In this document: in pieces, positions 53,802 to 63,049 of the stretch
Layout: each line of letters begins with the position of its first letter
Numbering within the stretch: the first letter of the stretch is position 1
DNA from: Burkholderia glumae LMG 2196 = ATCC 33617
Lineage (GTDB): Bacteria; Pseudomonadota; Gammaproteobacteria; Burkholderiales; Burkholderiaceae
DNA: 64,000 nt
Assembly: GCF_000960995.1 (NCBI RefSeq)
Contig: NZ_CP009435.1
Location: 2,046,001-2,110,000, forward strand
Reading direction: 5' to 3'
Position numbers and translations under genes: made by a program
The notes under the pieces: generated by a model
What the model saw: the letters and a program-made list of their open reading frames with translations, nothing else
What the model was told of the DNA's origin: nothing
Databases searched by the model: none

Positions 53802-55082
53802 ATGAGCGCCGTCGCGCGGATCCTCGATTGCATGCTGTTGGCGCTGAGCTGCGCGGCCTGCGTCTACGCGTGGTTCGCGGCGCTCGCGCCGGCACCGCGC
53901 GCACCGCGCGCGCACTGGCGTGACGGCCGCGCCGGCGTGAGCGTGCTCAAGCCGCTGTGCGGCGCCGAGCCGCGGCTCTATCAAAACCTCGCGAGCTTCT
54001 GCCGGCAGCGGCATCCGTGCTATCAGGTGATCTGCGGGGTGGCTTCGCCGGCCGATCCGGCGATCGCCGTGGTTCGGCGCCTGCAGGCCGATTTCCGCGA
54101 TTGCGACCTCGAGCTCGTGATCGATCCGCGCATCCACGGCCGCAATCGCAAGGTCAGCAACCTCATCAACATCGGCCGGCGAGCCCGCTACGGCCGCCTC
54201 GTGATCGCCGACAGCGACATCGCGGTCGAGCCCGACTATCTGGAGCGCGTGACGGCGCCGCTCGCCGATCCGTCGATCGGCGTGGTCACCTGCCTGTACC
54301 ATGCGCGCAGCGTGGGCGGCTTCTGGGCGCGCCTCGGCGCGCAGTTCGTGGACGCATGGTTCGTGCCGTCGGTGCGGATCGCGCATCTGGGCGGTTCGAG
54401 CGATTTCGGCTTCGGCGCGACGCTCGCGCTCACGCGCGAGACGCTGGAGCGGATCGGCGGGCTGGCCGCGCTGAAGGACGAACTGGCCGACGACTACTGG
54501 CTGGCCGCCCTGCCGCGCCGCATGGGGCGCCGCACCGTGCTGTCCGAGGTCGACGTGACGACCGACGTGATCGAAACCCGCTTCAGCGAACTCTGGGCGC
54601 GCGAGACGCGCTGGCTTCGCACCATCCGTTCGCTGAAAATGGGTGGCTTCATTAGCCTGCTGATTACCTTCACGGTGCCCTGGCTGGCGGTGGGCGCGTC
54701 TCTGTCGGTCTGGCTCGCCGGCACCGTGCCGGGTGCGATCGGCGCGTTCGCGTCGGCGGCCGGCATGCTCGCGCGGCTGCGGCTGCATGCGCGCGTCGCG
54801 CGGGGCCGGCGCGCGTTCTGGCGCGACCTGCCGCTCGTGCCGATTCGCGATACGCTGCTGCTTGCGGCCTGGATCGCGGCCGCGTTCGGCTCGCACGTGA
54901 TCTGGCGCGGCGCGCGCATCCGGGTGGCGGCACCGGCGCCGGTGGCGCGGGCCGGCACGGCCGGGCGGGCGGCGGGCGCGGCGGCAGGAACCTCGAGTGC
55001 GCGGGACCGGCAGGCGCCGCGCGGTGACGACGAACATCGACTGCACGAAGACGAATCATGCAAGATAACGGAACCCCTCTGA
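53802..55082 (+). CDS. hpnI: Hopanoid biosynthesis glycosyltransferase HpnI
   Basis: GT2-type transferase adding N-acetylglucosamine to bacteriohopanetetrol in composite hopanoid synthesis. 426 aa: N-terminal helix, VSVLKPLCGAEPRL, DSDIAVEPDYL (DxD-like) and the ceramide-glucosyltransferase-like QxxRW variant ETRWLRTIRSLK; three C-terminal helices. The frame was started at ATG 53802. Overlaps hpnJ by 25 bp. Confidence 0.9.
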   Translation: MSAVARILDCMLLALSCAACVYAWFAALAPAPRAPRAHWRDGRAGVSVLKPLCGAEPRLYQNLASFCRQRHPCYQVICGVASPADPAIAVVRRLQADFRDCDLELVIDPRIHGRNRKVSNLINIGRRARYGRLVIADSDIAVEPDYLERVTAPLADPSIGVVTCLYHARSVGGFWARLGAQFVDAWFVPSVRIAHLGGSSDFGFGATLALTRETLERIGGLAALKDELADDYWLAALPRRMGRRTVLSEVDVTTDVIETRFSELWARETRWLRTIRSLKMGGFISLLITFTVPWLAVGASLSVWLAGTVPGAIGAFASAAGMLARLRLHARVARGRRAFWRDLPLVPIRDTLLLAAWIAAAFGSHVIWRGARIRVAAPAPVARAGTAGRAAGAAAGTSSARDRQAPRGDDEHRLHEDESCKITEPL

Positions 55083-56500
55083 AAACCCTGTTCCTGCAAG
55101 CGCCGTCCTACGACGGCTTCGACGGCGGCGCCGGCTCGCGCTACCAGGCCCGGCGCGAGATCCGCTCGTTCTGGTATCCCACCTGGCTGGCCCAGCCCGC
55201 CGCGCTCGTGCCCGGCAGCCGCGTGCTCGACGCCCCCGCCGACGGCCTGTCGGTGCAGGCCACGCTCGAGATCGCCGCCGGCTACGACCTCGTCATCATC
55301 CACACCAGCACGCCCTCGTTTCCCACCGACGCCCTGTTCGCCCAGGACCTCAAGCAGCGCAAGCGCTCGATCGTGATCGGCATGGTCGGCGCCAAGGTCG
55401 CCGTCGATCCCCACCATTGCCTGCTCGCCTCCGAGGCGATCGATTTCGTCTGCCGCGAGGAGTTCGACTACACCTGCCGCGAGCTGGCCGAAGGCAAGCC
55501 GTTCGCCGAGATCCTCGGCCTGAGCTACCGCACCGCCGACGGCGCGATCGAGCACAACGGCCCGCGCCCGATGATCGAGGACATGGACGCGCTGCCGTTC
55601 GTGGCCCCCGTCTATCAGCGCGACCTCAAGATCCGCAACTACTTCATCGGCTATCTCGACTACCCCTACGTCTCGATCTACACCGGGCGCGGCTGCCGCT
55701 CCAAATGCACCTTCTGCCTGTGGCCGCAGACCGTGGGCGGCCACCGCTACCGCGTGCGCTCGGTCGAGAACGTGCTGGCCGAGGTGAAGTGGATTCGCGA
55801 CAACATGCCGGAGGTGAAAGAGATCATGTTCGACGACGACACCTTCACCGACTTCAAGCCGCGCGTGGAGGAAATCGCGCGCGGGCTCGGCAGGCTGGGC
55901 GTGAGCTGGTCGTGCAACGCCAAGGCGAACGTGCCGTACTCGACGCTGAAGATCATGAAGGACAACGGCCTGCGCCTGCTGCTGGTGGGCTACGAGTCGG
56001 GCGACGACCAGATCCTGCTGAACATCAAGAAGGGCCTGCGCACCGACATCGCGCGCCGCTTCAGCGAGGACTGCAGGAAGCTGGGCATCAAGATCCACGG
56101 CACCTTCATCCTCGGGCTGCCGGGCGAGACCAAGGACACCATCCGCAAGACCATCGCCTACGCGAAGGAGATCAATCCGCACACCATCCAGGTGTCGCTG
56201 GCCGCGCCCTATCCGGGCACCAAGCTCTACGAGCAGGCGGTGGAAAACGGCTGGATGGAGGAGAACCGGACCATCAACCTGGTCAGCAAGGAGGGCGTGC
56301 AGCTGGCGGCGATCGGCTACCCGCATCTGTCGCGAGAAGACATCTATCACGAGCTGGAGCACTTCTATCGCGCGTTCTACTTCCGGCCGTCGAAGATCTG
56401 GGAGATCGTGCGCGAGATGCTGTCGAGCTGGGACATGACGAAGCGCCGCCTGCGCGAAGGCGTCGAGTTCTTCCGCTTCCTGCGCGCGCACGAGGCCTGA
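55058..56500 (+). CDS. hpnJ: Hopanoid biosynthesis radical SAM protein HpnJ
   Basis: 480 aa. B12-binding-like N-terminal domain and radical SAM core with the iron-sulfur motif CRSKCTFCLWP (CxxxCxxC). HpnJ is required for the cyclitol ether form of composite hopanoid. Overlaps hpnI and is followed after 4 bp by hpnK, indicating one operon. Confidence 0.93.
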   Translation: MQDNGTPLKTLFLQAPSYDGFDGGAGSRYQARREIRSFWYPTWLAQPAALVPGSRVLDAPADGLSVQATLEIAAGYDLVIIHTSTPSFPTDALFAQDLKQRKRSIVIGMVGAKVAVDPHHCLLASEAIDFVCREEFDYTCRELAEGKPFAEILGLSYRTADGAIEHNGPRPMIEDMDALPFVAPVYQRDLKIRNYFIGYLDYPYVSIYTGRGCRSKCTFCLWPQTVGGHRYRVRSVENVLAEVKWIRDNMPEVKEIMFDDDTFTDFKPRVEEIARGLGRLGVSWSCNAKANVPYSTLKIMKDNGLRLLLVGYESGDDQILLNIKKGLRTDIARRFSEDCRKLGIKIHGTFILGLPGETKDTIRKTIAYAKEINPHTIQVSLAAPYPGTKLYEQAVENGWMEENRTINLVSKEGVQLAAIGYPHLSREDIYHELEHFYRAFYFRPSKIWEIVREMLSSWDMTKRRLREGVEFFRFLRAHEA

Positions 56501-56504
56501 GCGC

Positions 56505-57416
56505 GTGGCGAATTCACCGGGGCCCGCGCGCGCGCTGATTGTCACCGCCGACGATTTCGGCCTGCATCCGCGCGTGAACGCGGCCGTCGAGCGCGCGCAT
56601 CGCGACGGCGTGCTCACGGCCGCGAGCCTGATGGTGGCGGCGCCCGCCGCCCGGGACGCGATCGCGCGCGCGCGGCGGCTGCCGACGCTGGCCGTCGGCC
56701 TGCACCTGGTGCTCGCCGACGGCGCGGCGATGCTGCCGGCGCGCGAGATCGGCGCGCTGGTCGGGCCCGACGGCCGCTTCGGCGATGCGATGGCGAAGCA
56801 CGGCTGCCGCTTCTTCTTCCTGCCCTGGGTGCGCGCGCAGTTGCGCCGCGAGATCCGCGCGCAGTTCGAGGCGTTCGCCGCGAGCGGGCTGCCGCTGGAC
56901 CATGTCAACGCCCACAAGCATTTCCATCTGCACCCGACCGTGCTCGCGATGCTCGTCGAGATCGGCCGCGACTACGGGCTGCGCGCCGTGCGGCTGCCGT
57001 GCGCGCGCCGGGCGCCGGCCTGGCTGCGGCCGTGGATCGCGCTGGTGCGCGCGCGGCTCGATCGCGCGGGCCTCGCCCACAACGACTACCTCATCGGCAT
57101 TGAACAGACGGGACACATGAACGAAGCAGCCTGGCTCGACGCAATCGCCGCGCTGCCGGCGCATGGCGTCGGCGAAATCTATTGCCATCCGGCCGAGGCC
57201 GGCGAGGCGCCCATCACGCCGTCGATGCGCGGCTACCGCCCGGCCGACGAACTGGCCGCGCTGCTCTCGCCGCGCGTGGCCGCCGCGCTCGACGCGGCCG
57301 GCCTCGCGCGCGGCGGGTACGCCGCGGTGTTCGGCCAGGGCCGGCCGCATCCGGCCGCCTCGCGCGGGGCGCCGGCAGCCACCGCCAGCCGCGCGGGAGG
57401 CGCCCGCCCGCGATGA
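56505..57416 (+). CDS. hpnK: Hopanoid biosynthesis deacetylase HpnK
   Basis: YdjC/ChbG-type deacetylase removing the acetyl group from the GlcNAc-hopanoid. 303 aa with a GTG start. TADDFGLHPRVNAAVERAHRDG carries the metal-binding Asp-Asp; HVNAHKHFHLHPTVL and the terminal CHPAEAGE hold metal-binding histidines. Overlaps hpnL by 4 bases (ATGA). Confidence 0.92.
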   Translation: MANSPGPARALIVTADDFGLHPRVNAAVERAHRDGVLTAASLMVAAPAARDAIARARRLPTLAVGLHLVLADGAAMLPAREIGALVGPDGRFGDAMAKHGCRFFFLPWVRAQLRREIRAQFEAFAASGLPLDHVNAHKHFHLHPTVLAMLVEIGRDYGLRAVRLPCARRAPAWLRPWIALVRARLDRAGLAHNDYLIGIEQTGHMNEAAWLDAIAALPAHGVGEIYCHPAEAGEAPITPSMRGYRPADELAALLSPRVAAALDAAGLARGGYAAVFGQGRPHPAASRGAPAATASRAGGARPR

Positions 57417-58456
57417 TGAAATGGCTGCATCGACTCGGCTGGCCGATCGGCATCGCGATCCTGCTCGTGCTGGCCCTGCACCAGGGCTGGCGCGACGTGA
57501 TCCACACCATCGGCCGCGCCGGCTTCGTGCTGTTGTGGCTCGTGCCCTACCACGCGTTCCCACTGCTGCTCGACGCGCAGGGCTGGCGCCTGCTGCTGGC
57601 GCGGCGCGCCTCGCTGCCGTTCCTCTGGTGGCTCGCCACGGTGCGGGAGGCCGTGAACCGGCTGCTGCCGGTGGTTGGGGTGGGCGGCGAGCTGATCGGC
57701 ATCCGCGTGGCGCGCTGGCGCGTGCCCGACGCGAGCTTCGTCACGGCGACCGTGATCGTCGAGCTGCTGGTGACGCTGTCGGTGCAGTACGCGTTCTCGG
57801 CGCTCGGGCTCGTGCTGCTGGTGGCCGCCACCGGCTCCGGCGACAGCGTGAAGACGATCGCGCTGTCGCTGGTGCTGTCGCTGCCGATGCCCGTGATCGG
57901 TTTCGTCATGCTGCGGCGCGGCGGGATCTTCCAGACCATCGAGCGCTTCGCCGCCAAGCTGCTCGGCGATACCAGCAAGCTGCTGCGCGGCATCGACGGC
58001 GAGCGGCTCGACGCCGAGATCATCGCGCTGATGTCGCGCACCGGGCTGTTGCTGCGCGCGTTCGGCTGGCAGTTCGCGGGCTATCTGAGCGGGGCGCTGG
58101 AGATCTATCTGGCGCTCGCCATGCTGGGCCATCCCATTTCGGCGAGCGGCGCGATCGCCATCGAGGCGATGATCCAGGCGATCCGGCACATCGCGTTCAT
58201 GGTGCCGGGCGGCGTGGGCGTACAGGAGGCGACCATCGTGCTGCTCGCGCAGCTGTTCGGCGTCGATCGCGAGACGGCGCTGTCGCTGGCACTGGTGCGG
58301 CGCGCGCGCGAGCTGCTGTCGGGCGGCCTCGCGCTCGCCTCGTGGCAGGTGGTGGAGCTCGTGCGCGCGCGGCGGCGGCACAGGCTCGTGGCGCTTCGCG
58401 CGGCGCGGCGCGGCTCGGGCGGCCGGCGTGCCGCCGGCGCGCGCGCGCCGCGCTGA
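57413..58456 (+). CDS. hpnL: Hopanoid-associated membrane protein HpnL
   Basis: 347 aa, about eight hydrophobic helices, of the UPF0104/lysylphosphatidylglycerol synthase membrane-like family. In other Burkholderia the hpnI-J-K-L cluster gives the same context. Its role in the pathway is not defined; transport is possible. The start MMKWLHRLGW overlaps the hpnK stop. Confidence 0.88.
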   Translation: MMKWLHRLGWPIGIAILLVLALHQGWRDVIHTIGRAGFVLLWLVPYHAFPLLLDAQGWRLLLARRASLPFLWWLATVREAVNRLLPVVGVGGELIGIRVARWRVPDASFVTATVIVELLVTLSVQYAFSALGLVLLVAATGSGDSVKTIALSLVLSLPMPVIGFVMLRRGGIFQTIERFAAKLLGDTSKLLRGIDGERLDAEIIALMSRTGLLLRAFGWQFAGYLSGALEIYLALAMLGHPISASGAIAIEAMIQAIRHIAFMVPGGVGVQEATIVLLAQLFGVDRETALSLALVRRARELLSGGLALASWQVVELVRARRRHRLVALRAARRGSGGRRAAGARAPR

Positions 58457-58614
58457 GGGCGCGGCTTGGCCTGGCCCGGGCGCCGTGGTCCGCCTCGCCG
58501 CGCGCCGGTTGGGCCGGTTGCGCCGTCGAGCGGGTCGATTTGTCGGGCGACCGGTTGCGCGCGTATGCTTGCGCGGTGTCCGTTCTGCGCGCCCGACGGC
58601 GCACCCCCCGATCG

Positions 58615-59187
58615 ATGATGGAGTTCGTTATCCGGCCGGCGCGGCCGTGGCTGGTGGCCACGGCGGTCGCCGCGGCCTGTCTGCTCGGCGGCTGCGACAG
58701 CCGCCAATCCGAGGACGTCGTGCATCGGCTCAAGGAATTGTTTCGCGCGATCCAGCCCACGCCGCTGCTGCTCAAGGAGCTGAAACCGGGCGTGTCGACC
58801 GAGGCCGAGGTGCGCTCGCGGCTCGGCGCGCCCGAGACCGAACGGCAGGCGATCGACGGCTCGCGGCGCCTCGAGTATCCGCGCGGCCCGATGGGCGACG
58901 AGACCTACATGGTCGACATCGACCGCAACGGGCTCTATCTCGGCGCGACCCAGGTGCTGACGGCCGAGACCTTCGCGATGATCCGGCCCGGCATGACGCA
59001 GGACGAGGTGCGCCAACTGCTCGGCAAGCCGACCGAGGTGGCGCGCTATCCGCTCAAGCAGGAGACGGTCTGGAGCTGGCGCTGGCGCGAGAACGGCGTC
59101 AACCAGGACGCGTTCTTCAACATCCACTTCGGGCCGGACGGGCTGGTGGCGACCACCTCGCGGTCGGACGCGGAGGCGGGGCGGTAG
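58615..59187 (+). CDS. Outer-membrane lipoprotein with two SmpA/OmlA (BamE-like) repeats
   Basis: 190 aa. Signal peptide with lipobox LLGGC (C at about residue 28). Two BamE-type units: KPGVSTEAEVRSRLGAPETE and RPGMTQDEVRQLLGKPTEV, each the family GxxxxxVxxxLG(x)P motif. Ordinary BamE has one unit and is about 110-120 aa. It may be a BamE paralogue with an outer-membrane assembly role. Start ATG 58615 or 58618. Confidence 0.82.
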   Translation: MMEFVIRPARPWLVATAVAAACLLGGCDSRQSEDVVHRLKELFRAIQPTPLLLKELKPGVSTEAEVRSRLGAPETERQAIDGSRRLEYPRGPMGDETYMVDIDRNGLYLGATQVLTAETFAMIRPGMTQDEVRQLLGKPTEVARYPLKQETVWSWRWRENGVNQDAFFNIHFGPDGLVATTSRSDAEAGR

Positions 59188-59617
59188 GGCGCGTCGCCCG
59201 CACGGTGCGGGCGGCCATGCGCCGCGTGCCTGCCTGACCGCTCGGCCAGGCCGCCCGGCATCGGCGCGGCCGGGCCCACCGGCCGCCTTCGCAACGCGGA
59301 CTTGAGCGCGGCCGTCGAGTCCGGGCGCCGCCGGCGGTGAAGCGCGCTATCGAAAAAGCGACCCGAAACCTGCAAAAACGCGCGGGCCGCGGCGGCGGGG
59401 CCCGCGCGGGCGCGCCGCCCGGGCCGCCCGCGAGCCCCGCCATCTCGGGCGAATCCCGCCTCTGCCGGGTGCGGGCATGTCGCTGCTGCGTCGCAGCAAT
59501 CGGACCCGGCCCCGTTTGAGCCGGTTTTTTTCGCGAGCCACCATCCGCCGCATCCCCTGGCCGCTTCCCGAGAAGAAGCCGCCGCCCCGACCCGCCACCG
59601 TCCACCCGGAGACACGC
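59188..59617. other. 430-bp intergenic region before the amino acid transporter
   Basis: Very GC-rich. Contains a long imperfect inverted region around 59385-59415, and at 59505-59532 a short CCGGC/GCCGG stem followed by seven T, a possible leader terminator. No periplasmic binding-protein gene is present. No ORF supported. Confidence 0.4.
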
Positions 59618-60307
59618 GTGTTCCTATACGGATTCGGCCCCCTCATCTGGGCGGGCACCGTGCAGACCATCGAGCTGTCGGTGCTCTCGCTCGCCGCGGC
59701 GGTCGCGCTCGGCCTGGCCGGCGCGGTCGCGAAGCTGTCGACTCACCGCGTGCTGCGCGCGCTCGCCACGGCCTACACCACGCTGATCCGCTCGGTGCCG
59801 GACCTGGTGCTGATGCTGCTGCTGTTCTACAGCATCCAGATCTGGCTGAACCAGATCACCGACCTGCTCGGCTGGGACCAGATCGACATCGACCCGTTCG
59901 TGGCCGGCGTGCTGACGCTCGGCTTCATCTACGGCGCCTACTTCACCGAGACGTTTCGCGGCGCGTTCCTGTCGGTGCCGCGCGGCCAGCTCGAGGCGGG
60001 CGCGGCCTACGGCATGAGCGGGATGCGCGTGTTTACGCGCATCCTGTTCCCGCAGATGATGCGCTTCGCGCTGCCCGGCATCGGCAACAACTGGCAGGTG
60101 CTCGTGAAGGCCACGGCGCTGGTCTCCATCATTGGCCTCGCCGACGTCGTGAAGGCCGCGCAGGACGCGGGCAAGAGCACCTTCAAGATGTTTTTCTTCA
60201 TCCTCGTCGCGGCGCTGGTCTATCTGGCGATCACGACGCTTTCCAACCTGGTGCTGCGGCAGCTGGAGCGGCGCTACTCGCTCGGCGTGAGGCACGCGGA
60301 ACTATGA
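59618..60307 (+). CDS. hisQ: Amino acid ABC transporter permease (HisQ/ArtQ type)
   Basis: 229 aa from GTG 59618 with GGAG upstream; further upstream in-frame ATG codons lack support. Five hydrophobic helices; the EAA loop EAGAAYGMSGMRVFTRILFPQMMRFALPG is canonical for His/Glu/Arg-type permeases. Overlaps the second permease by 4 bases. Together with HisM and HisP it imports basic amino acids, presumably arginine or histidine. Confidence 0.88.
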   Translation: MFLYGFGPLIWAGTVQTIELSVLSLAAAVALGLAGAVAKLSTHRVLRALATAYTTLIRSVPDLVLMLLLFYSIQIWLNQITDLLGWDQIDIDPFVAGVLTLGFIYGAYFTETFRGAFLSVPRGQLEAGAAYGMSGMRVFTRILFPQMMRFALPGIGNNWQVLVKATALVSIIGLADVVKAAQDAGKSTFKMFFFILVAALVYLAITTLSNLVLRQLERRYSLGVRHAEL

Positions 60308-61017
60308 TCGAGATCCTGCAGGAATTCGGCCGTGCGTTCCTCTACCACGACGGCCAGCGTTTCTCGGGCCTCGTGGTCACGCTGTGGCTGCTGGCGGCGT
60401 CGATCGGCATCGGCTTCGTCTGCGCGGTGCCGCTCGCGGTGGCGCGCGTCTCGCGCAGGCGCTGGCTGTGCGTGCCGGTGCGGCTCTACACCTACGTGTT
60501 TCGCGGCACGCCGCTCTACGTGCAACTGCTGCTGATCTACACCGGCCTCTACAGCCTCGAGGTCGTGCGCTCGCACTCGCTGCTCGACGCGTTCTTCCGC
60601 AGCGGGTATCACTGTACGGTGCTGGCCTTCGCGCTGAACACCTGCGCCTATACCACCGAGATCTTCGCCGGCGCGATCCGCGCCACGGCGCACGGCGAGG
60701 TCGAGGCGGCGCGCGCCTACGGCATGGGCGGCTGGACCCTGTACCGGCGCGTGATCCTGCCCTCGGCACTGCGCCGCGCGCTGCCGCTCTACAGCAACGA
60801 GGTGATCCTGATGCTGCACGCCACCACGGTGGCGTTCACGGCCACCGTGCCCGACATCCTGAAGGTCGCGCGCGACGCGAATTCGGCCACCTACCTGGCA
60901 TTCCAGTCGTTCGGCGTGGCCGCGCTGCTCTATCTTGCGGTATCGTTCGCACTCGTCGCGGCGTTTCGCCGGGCCGAGCGCCATTGGCTCGCGTATCTCG
61001 CGGCCGGCCGTCATTGA
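60304..61017 (+). CDS. hisM: Amino acid ABC transporter permease (HisM/ArtM type)
   Basis: 237 aa. Five helices and the EAA loop GEVEAARAYGMGGWTLYRRVILPSALRRALP. Start overlaps the HisQ stop (ATGA). Forms the heterodimeric membrane channel with HisQ. Confidence 0.88.
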   Translation: MIEILQEFGRAFLYHDGQRFSGLVVTLWLLAASIGIGFVCAVPLAVARVSRRRWLCVPVRLYTYVFRGTPLYVQLLLIYTGLYSLEVVRSHSLLDAFFRSGYHCTVLAFALNTCAYTTEIFAGAIRATAHGEVEAARAYGMGGWTLYRRVILPSALRRALPLYSNEVILMLHATTVAFTATVPDILKVARDANSATYLAFQSFGVAALLYLAVSFALVAAFRRAERHWLAYLAAGRH

Positions 61018-61043
61018 ATCGCCTTCATTTCCGGAGAGGCCAG

Positions 61044-61838
61044 TTGGCAGAGACCACGCAGCCGAACGCCGTCAGCAAGCTCGCGGCGCACGACATTCAC
61101 AAGCGCTACGGCGACAACGAAGTGCTCAAGGGCGTGTCGCTCGACGCGCGCGCGGGCGACGTGATCAGCATCATCGGCGCGAGCGGCTCCGGCAAGAGCA
61201 CCTTCCTGCGCTGTATCAATTTCCTCGAGAAACCCAACGCGGGCCGGATCGTGGTGGACGGCGAGGAGGTCCGCACCCGCGCCGACCGGCTCGGCGCGCT
61301 CGACGTGGCCGACCACCGGCAGCTGCAGCGCATCCGCACCAAGCTCGCGATGGTGTTCCAGCACTTCAATCTCTGGTCGCACATGACGGTGCTCGAGAAC
61401 GTGATCGAGGCGCCGGTGCACGTGCTTGGCCTGTCCACGCGCGAGGCGGAGGCGCGCGCGCGCGAGTACCTGGAGAAGGTGGGGCTGCCGCCGCGCGTCG
61501 AGAAGCAGTATCCGTCGCATCTGTCGGGCGGCCAGCAGCAGCGCGTGGCGATCGCGCGCGCGCTGGCGATGCACCCGGACGTGATGCTGTTCGACGAGCC
61601 GACCTCGGCGCTCGACCCGGAGCTGGTGGGCGAGGTGCTGAAGGTGATGCAGAAGCTGGCCGAGGAAGGCCGCACCATGATCGTGGTCACGCACGAGATG
61701 GGCTTCGCGCGCAACGTCTCGAACCACGTGATGTTCCTGCACCAGGGCCGCACCGAGGAGGAGGGACATCCCGCCGAGGTGCTGTCGCGGCCGAACAGCG
61801 AGCGCCTCAGGCAGTTCCTGTCCGGCAGCCTCAAGTAG
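61044..61838 (+). CDS. hisP: Amino acid ABC transporter ATP-binding protein (HisP type)
   Basis: 264 aa with a TTG start behind GGAGAGG. Walker A GASGSGKST, signature LSGGQQQRVAIARA, Walker B VMLFDEPTSALDPE. Histidine-type ATPase with the long Walker A-Q loop insert (VVDGEEVRTRADRLGALDVADHRQ). Operon with hisQ and hisM; the regulator follows 13 bp later. Confidence 0.93.
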   Translation: MAETTQPNAVSKLAAHDIHKRYGDNEVLKGVSLDARAGDVISIIGASGSGKSTFLRCINFLEKPNAGRIVVDGEEVRTRADRLGALDVADHRQLQRIRTKLAMVFQHFNLWSHMTVLENVIEAPVHVLGLSTREAEARAREYLEKVGLPPRVEKQYPSHLSGGQQQRVAIARALAMHPDVMLFDEPTSALDPELVGEVLKVMQKLAEEGRTMIVVTHEMGFARNVSNHVMFLHQGRTEEEGHPAEVLSRPNSERLRQFLSGSLK

Positions 61839-61851
61839 GGGCGCCTCGCGC

Positions 61852-62895
61852 ATGGCCGCCACCACCGGCCGCACGGGCGGCGCGGCGCGCGCCACGCAGG
61901 TCGCGATCGTCGCGCTGCCGCCGGTGTCGATGTCGGGCGTCGGCCCGATCGTCGATGCGCTCGCGCTCGCCAACGAGATCGACGGCCGCGCGCTGTACCG
62001 CTGGCAGGTCTGCTCGTGGGACGGGCGGCCGGTGCCGCTCGCGGGCGGCGCGTCGTGGGCCGCCGACGCGGCGTTCAACGACGCCGTCGCCTGCGACTGG
62101 TTGATCGTGATCAGCGAACGATTCCAGCAATTCGCCGACTATCGGCTGTTCCTCGCGAGCCTCGCGCGCGTGGGCCAGCGCACGCCGCTCGTCACCGGCA
62201 TCCATCACGGCGTCTGGTGGCTCGCGATGGCGGGGCAGCTGGCGGGCTACCGGGTGGCCGTGAACTGGGAAACCTACCAGCAGTTCGCCGAGCAGTTCGA
62301 GCGCATCATCGTCACGCAGCAGATCTTCGAGATCGACCGCGATCGCGCCACCTGCGCGGGCGGCCAGGCCAGCCTCGACTTCATGCTGGCGATGATCGGC
62401 CGCGACCACGGCCCCGCGCTGCCCGAGCGGATCGCCGACGCGCTCGGCTGCGGCACGCCGCGCAGCGGCGAGGCGCGCCAGCGGATTCCGTTCGTGACGG
62501 CGCCGGGCGAGCGTCATCCGCGCCTGAACGACGCGCTGCAGCTGATGGAGGCGAACGTCGAGGACCCGCTCACCACCGACGAGATCGCCGCGCTGGTGGG
62601 CATCTCGCGGCGCCAGCTCGAACGGCTGTTCCGCCAGTATCTCGGCGCCATGCCGTCGAAGTACTACCTGAACCTGCGGCTGCTGAAGGCGCGCACGCAA
62701 TTGCAGCGCACCAGCAAGTCGGTGGTGCAGGTCAGCCTCGCGAGCGGCTTCTCGTCGGCCGCGCATTTCTCGAACGCCTACCGCGAGCGCTTCGGCGTGA
62801 CGCCGCGCGAGGATCGCCGCGCCTGGCTCGAGAAGCAGCACGGCGCGGCGAGCGAGCCGCGCGCGGGCGCGCTGGTGGAGCGCGGCGACGGCTGA
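61852..62895 (+). CDS. argR: GlxA/ArgR-type AraC family regulator
   Basis: 347 aa. DJ-1/PfpI-like N-terminal sensor domain (residues about 15-190) and C-terminal AraC HTH (DEIAALVGISRRQLERLFRQYLGAMPSKYYLNLRL). Pseudomonas ArgR has this architecture and activates arginine transport and AST catabolic genes. Located between the transporter and astC, so probably controls both; effector inferred as arginine. Confidence 0.87.
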   Translation: MAATTGRTGGAARATQVAIVALPPVSMSGVGPIVDALALANEIDGRALYRWQVCSWDGRPVPLAGGASWAADAAFNDAVACDWLIVISERFQQFADYRLFLASLARVGQRTPLVTGIHHGVWWLAMAGQLAGYRVAVNWETYQQFAEQFERIIVTQQIFEIDRDRATCAGGQASLDFMLAMIGRDHGPALPERIADALGCGTPRSGEARQRIPFVTAPGERHPRLNDALQLMEANVEDPLTTDEIAALVGISRRQLERLFRQYLGAMPSKYYLNLRLLKARTQLQRTSKSVVQVSLASGFSSAAHFSNAYRERFGVTPREDRRAWLEKQHGAASEPRAGALVERGDG

Positions 62896-63049
62896 TGCGG
62901 CACGCTTCGTGCTTGTCCCCGGCGGGCCCGCGCGCCGGACCCGCGCCCAGGCCGCCGGCCTTGCCGACAGAACCCGTCGCAATTGCGCAAGACGCTGGCC
63001 GGCCGCTTGCCTACACTGAACCCTGTGATTTCTGACCGAAGGAGGCGCG

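Noticed and set aside
59505..59532. Strong terminator before the transporter operon
   Set aside because: Stem is only 5 bp despite the T-run; listed as a possible leader element within the gap instead.
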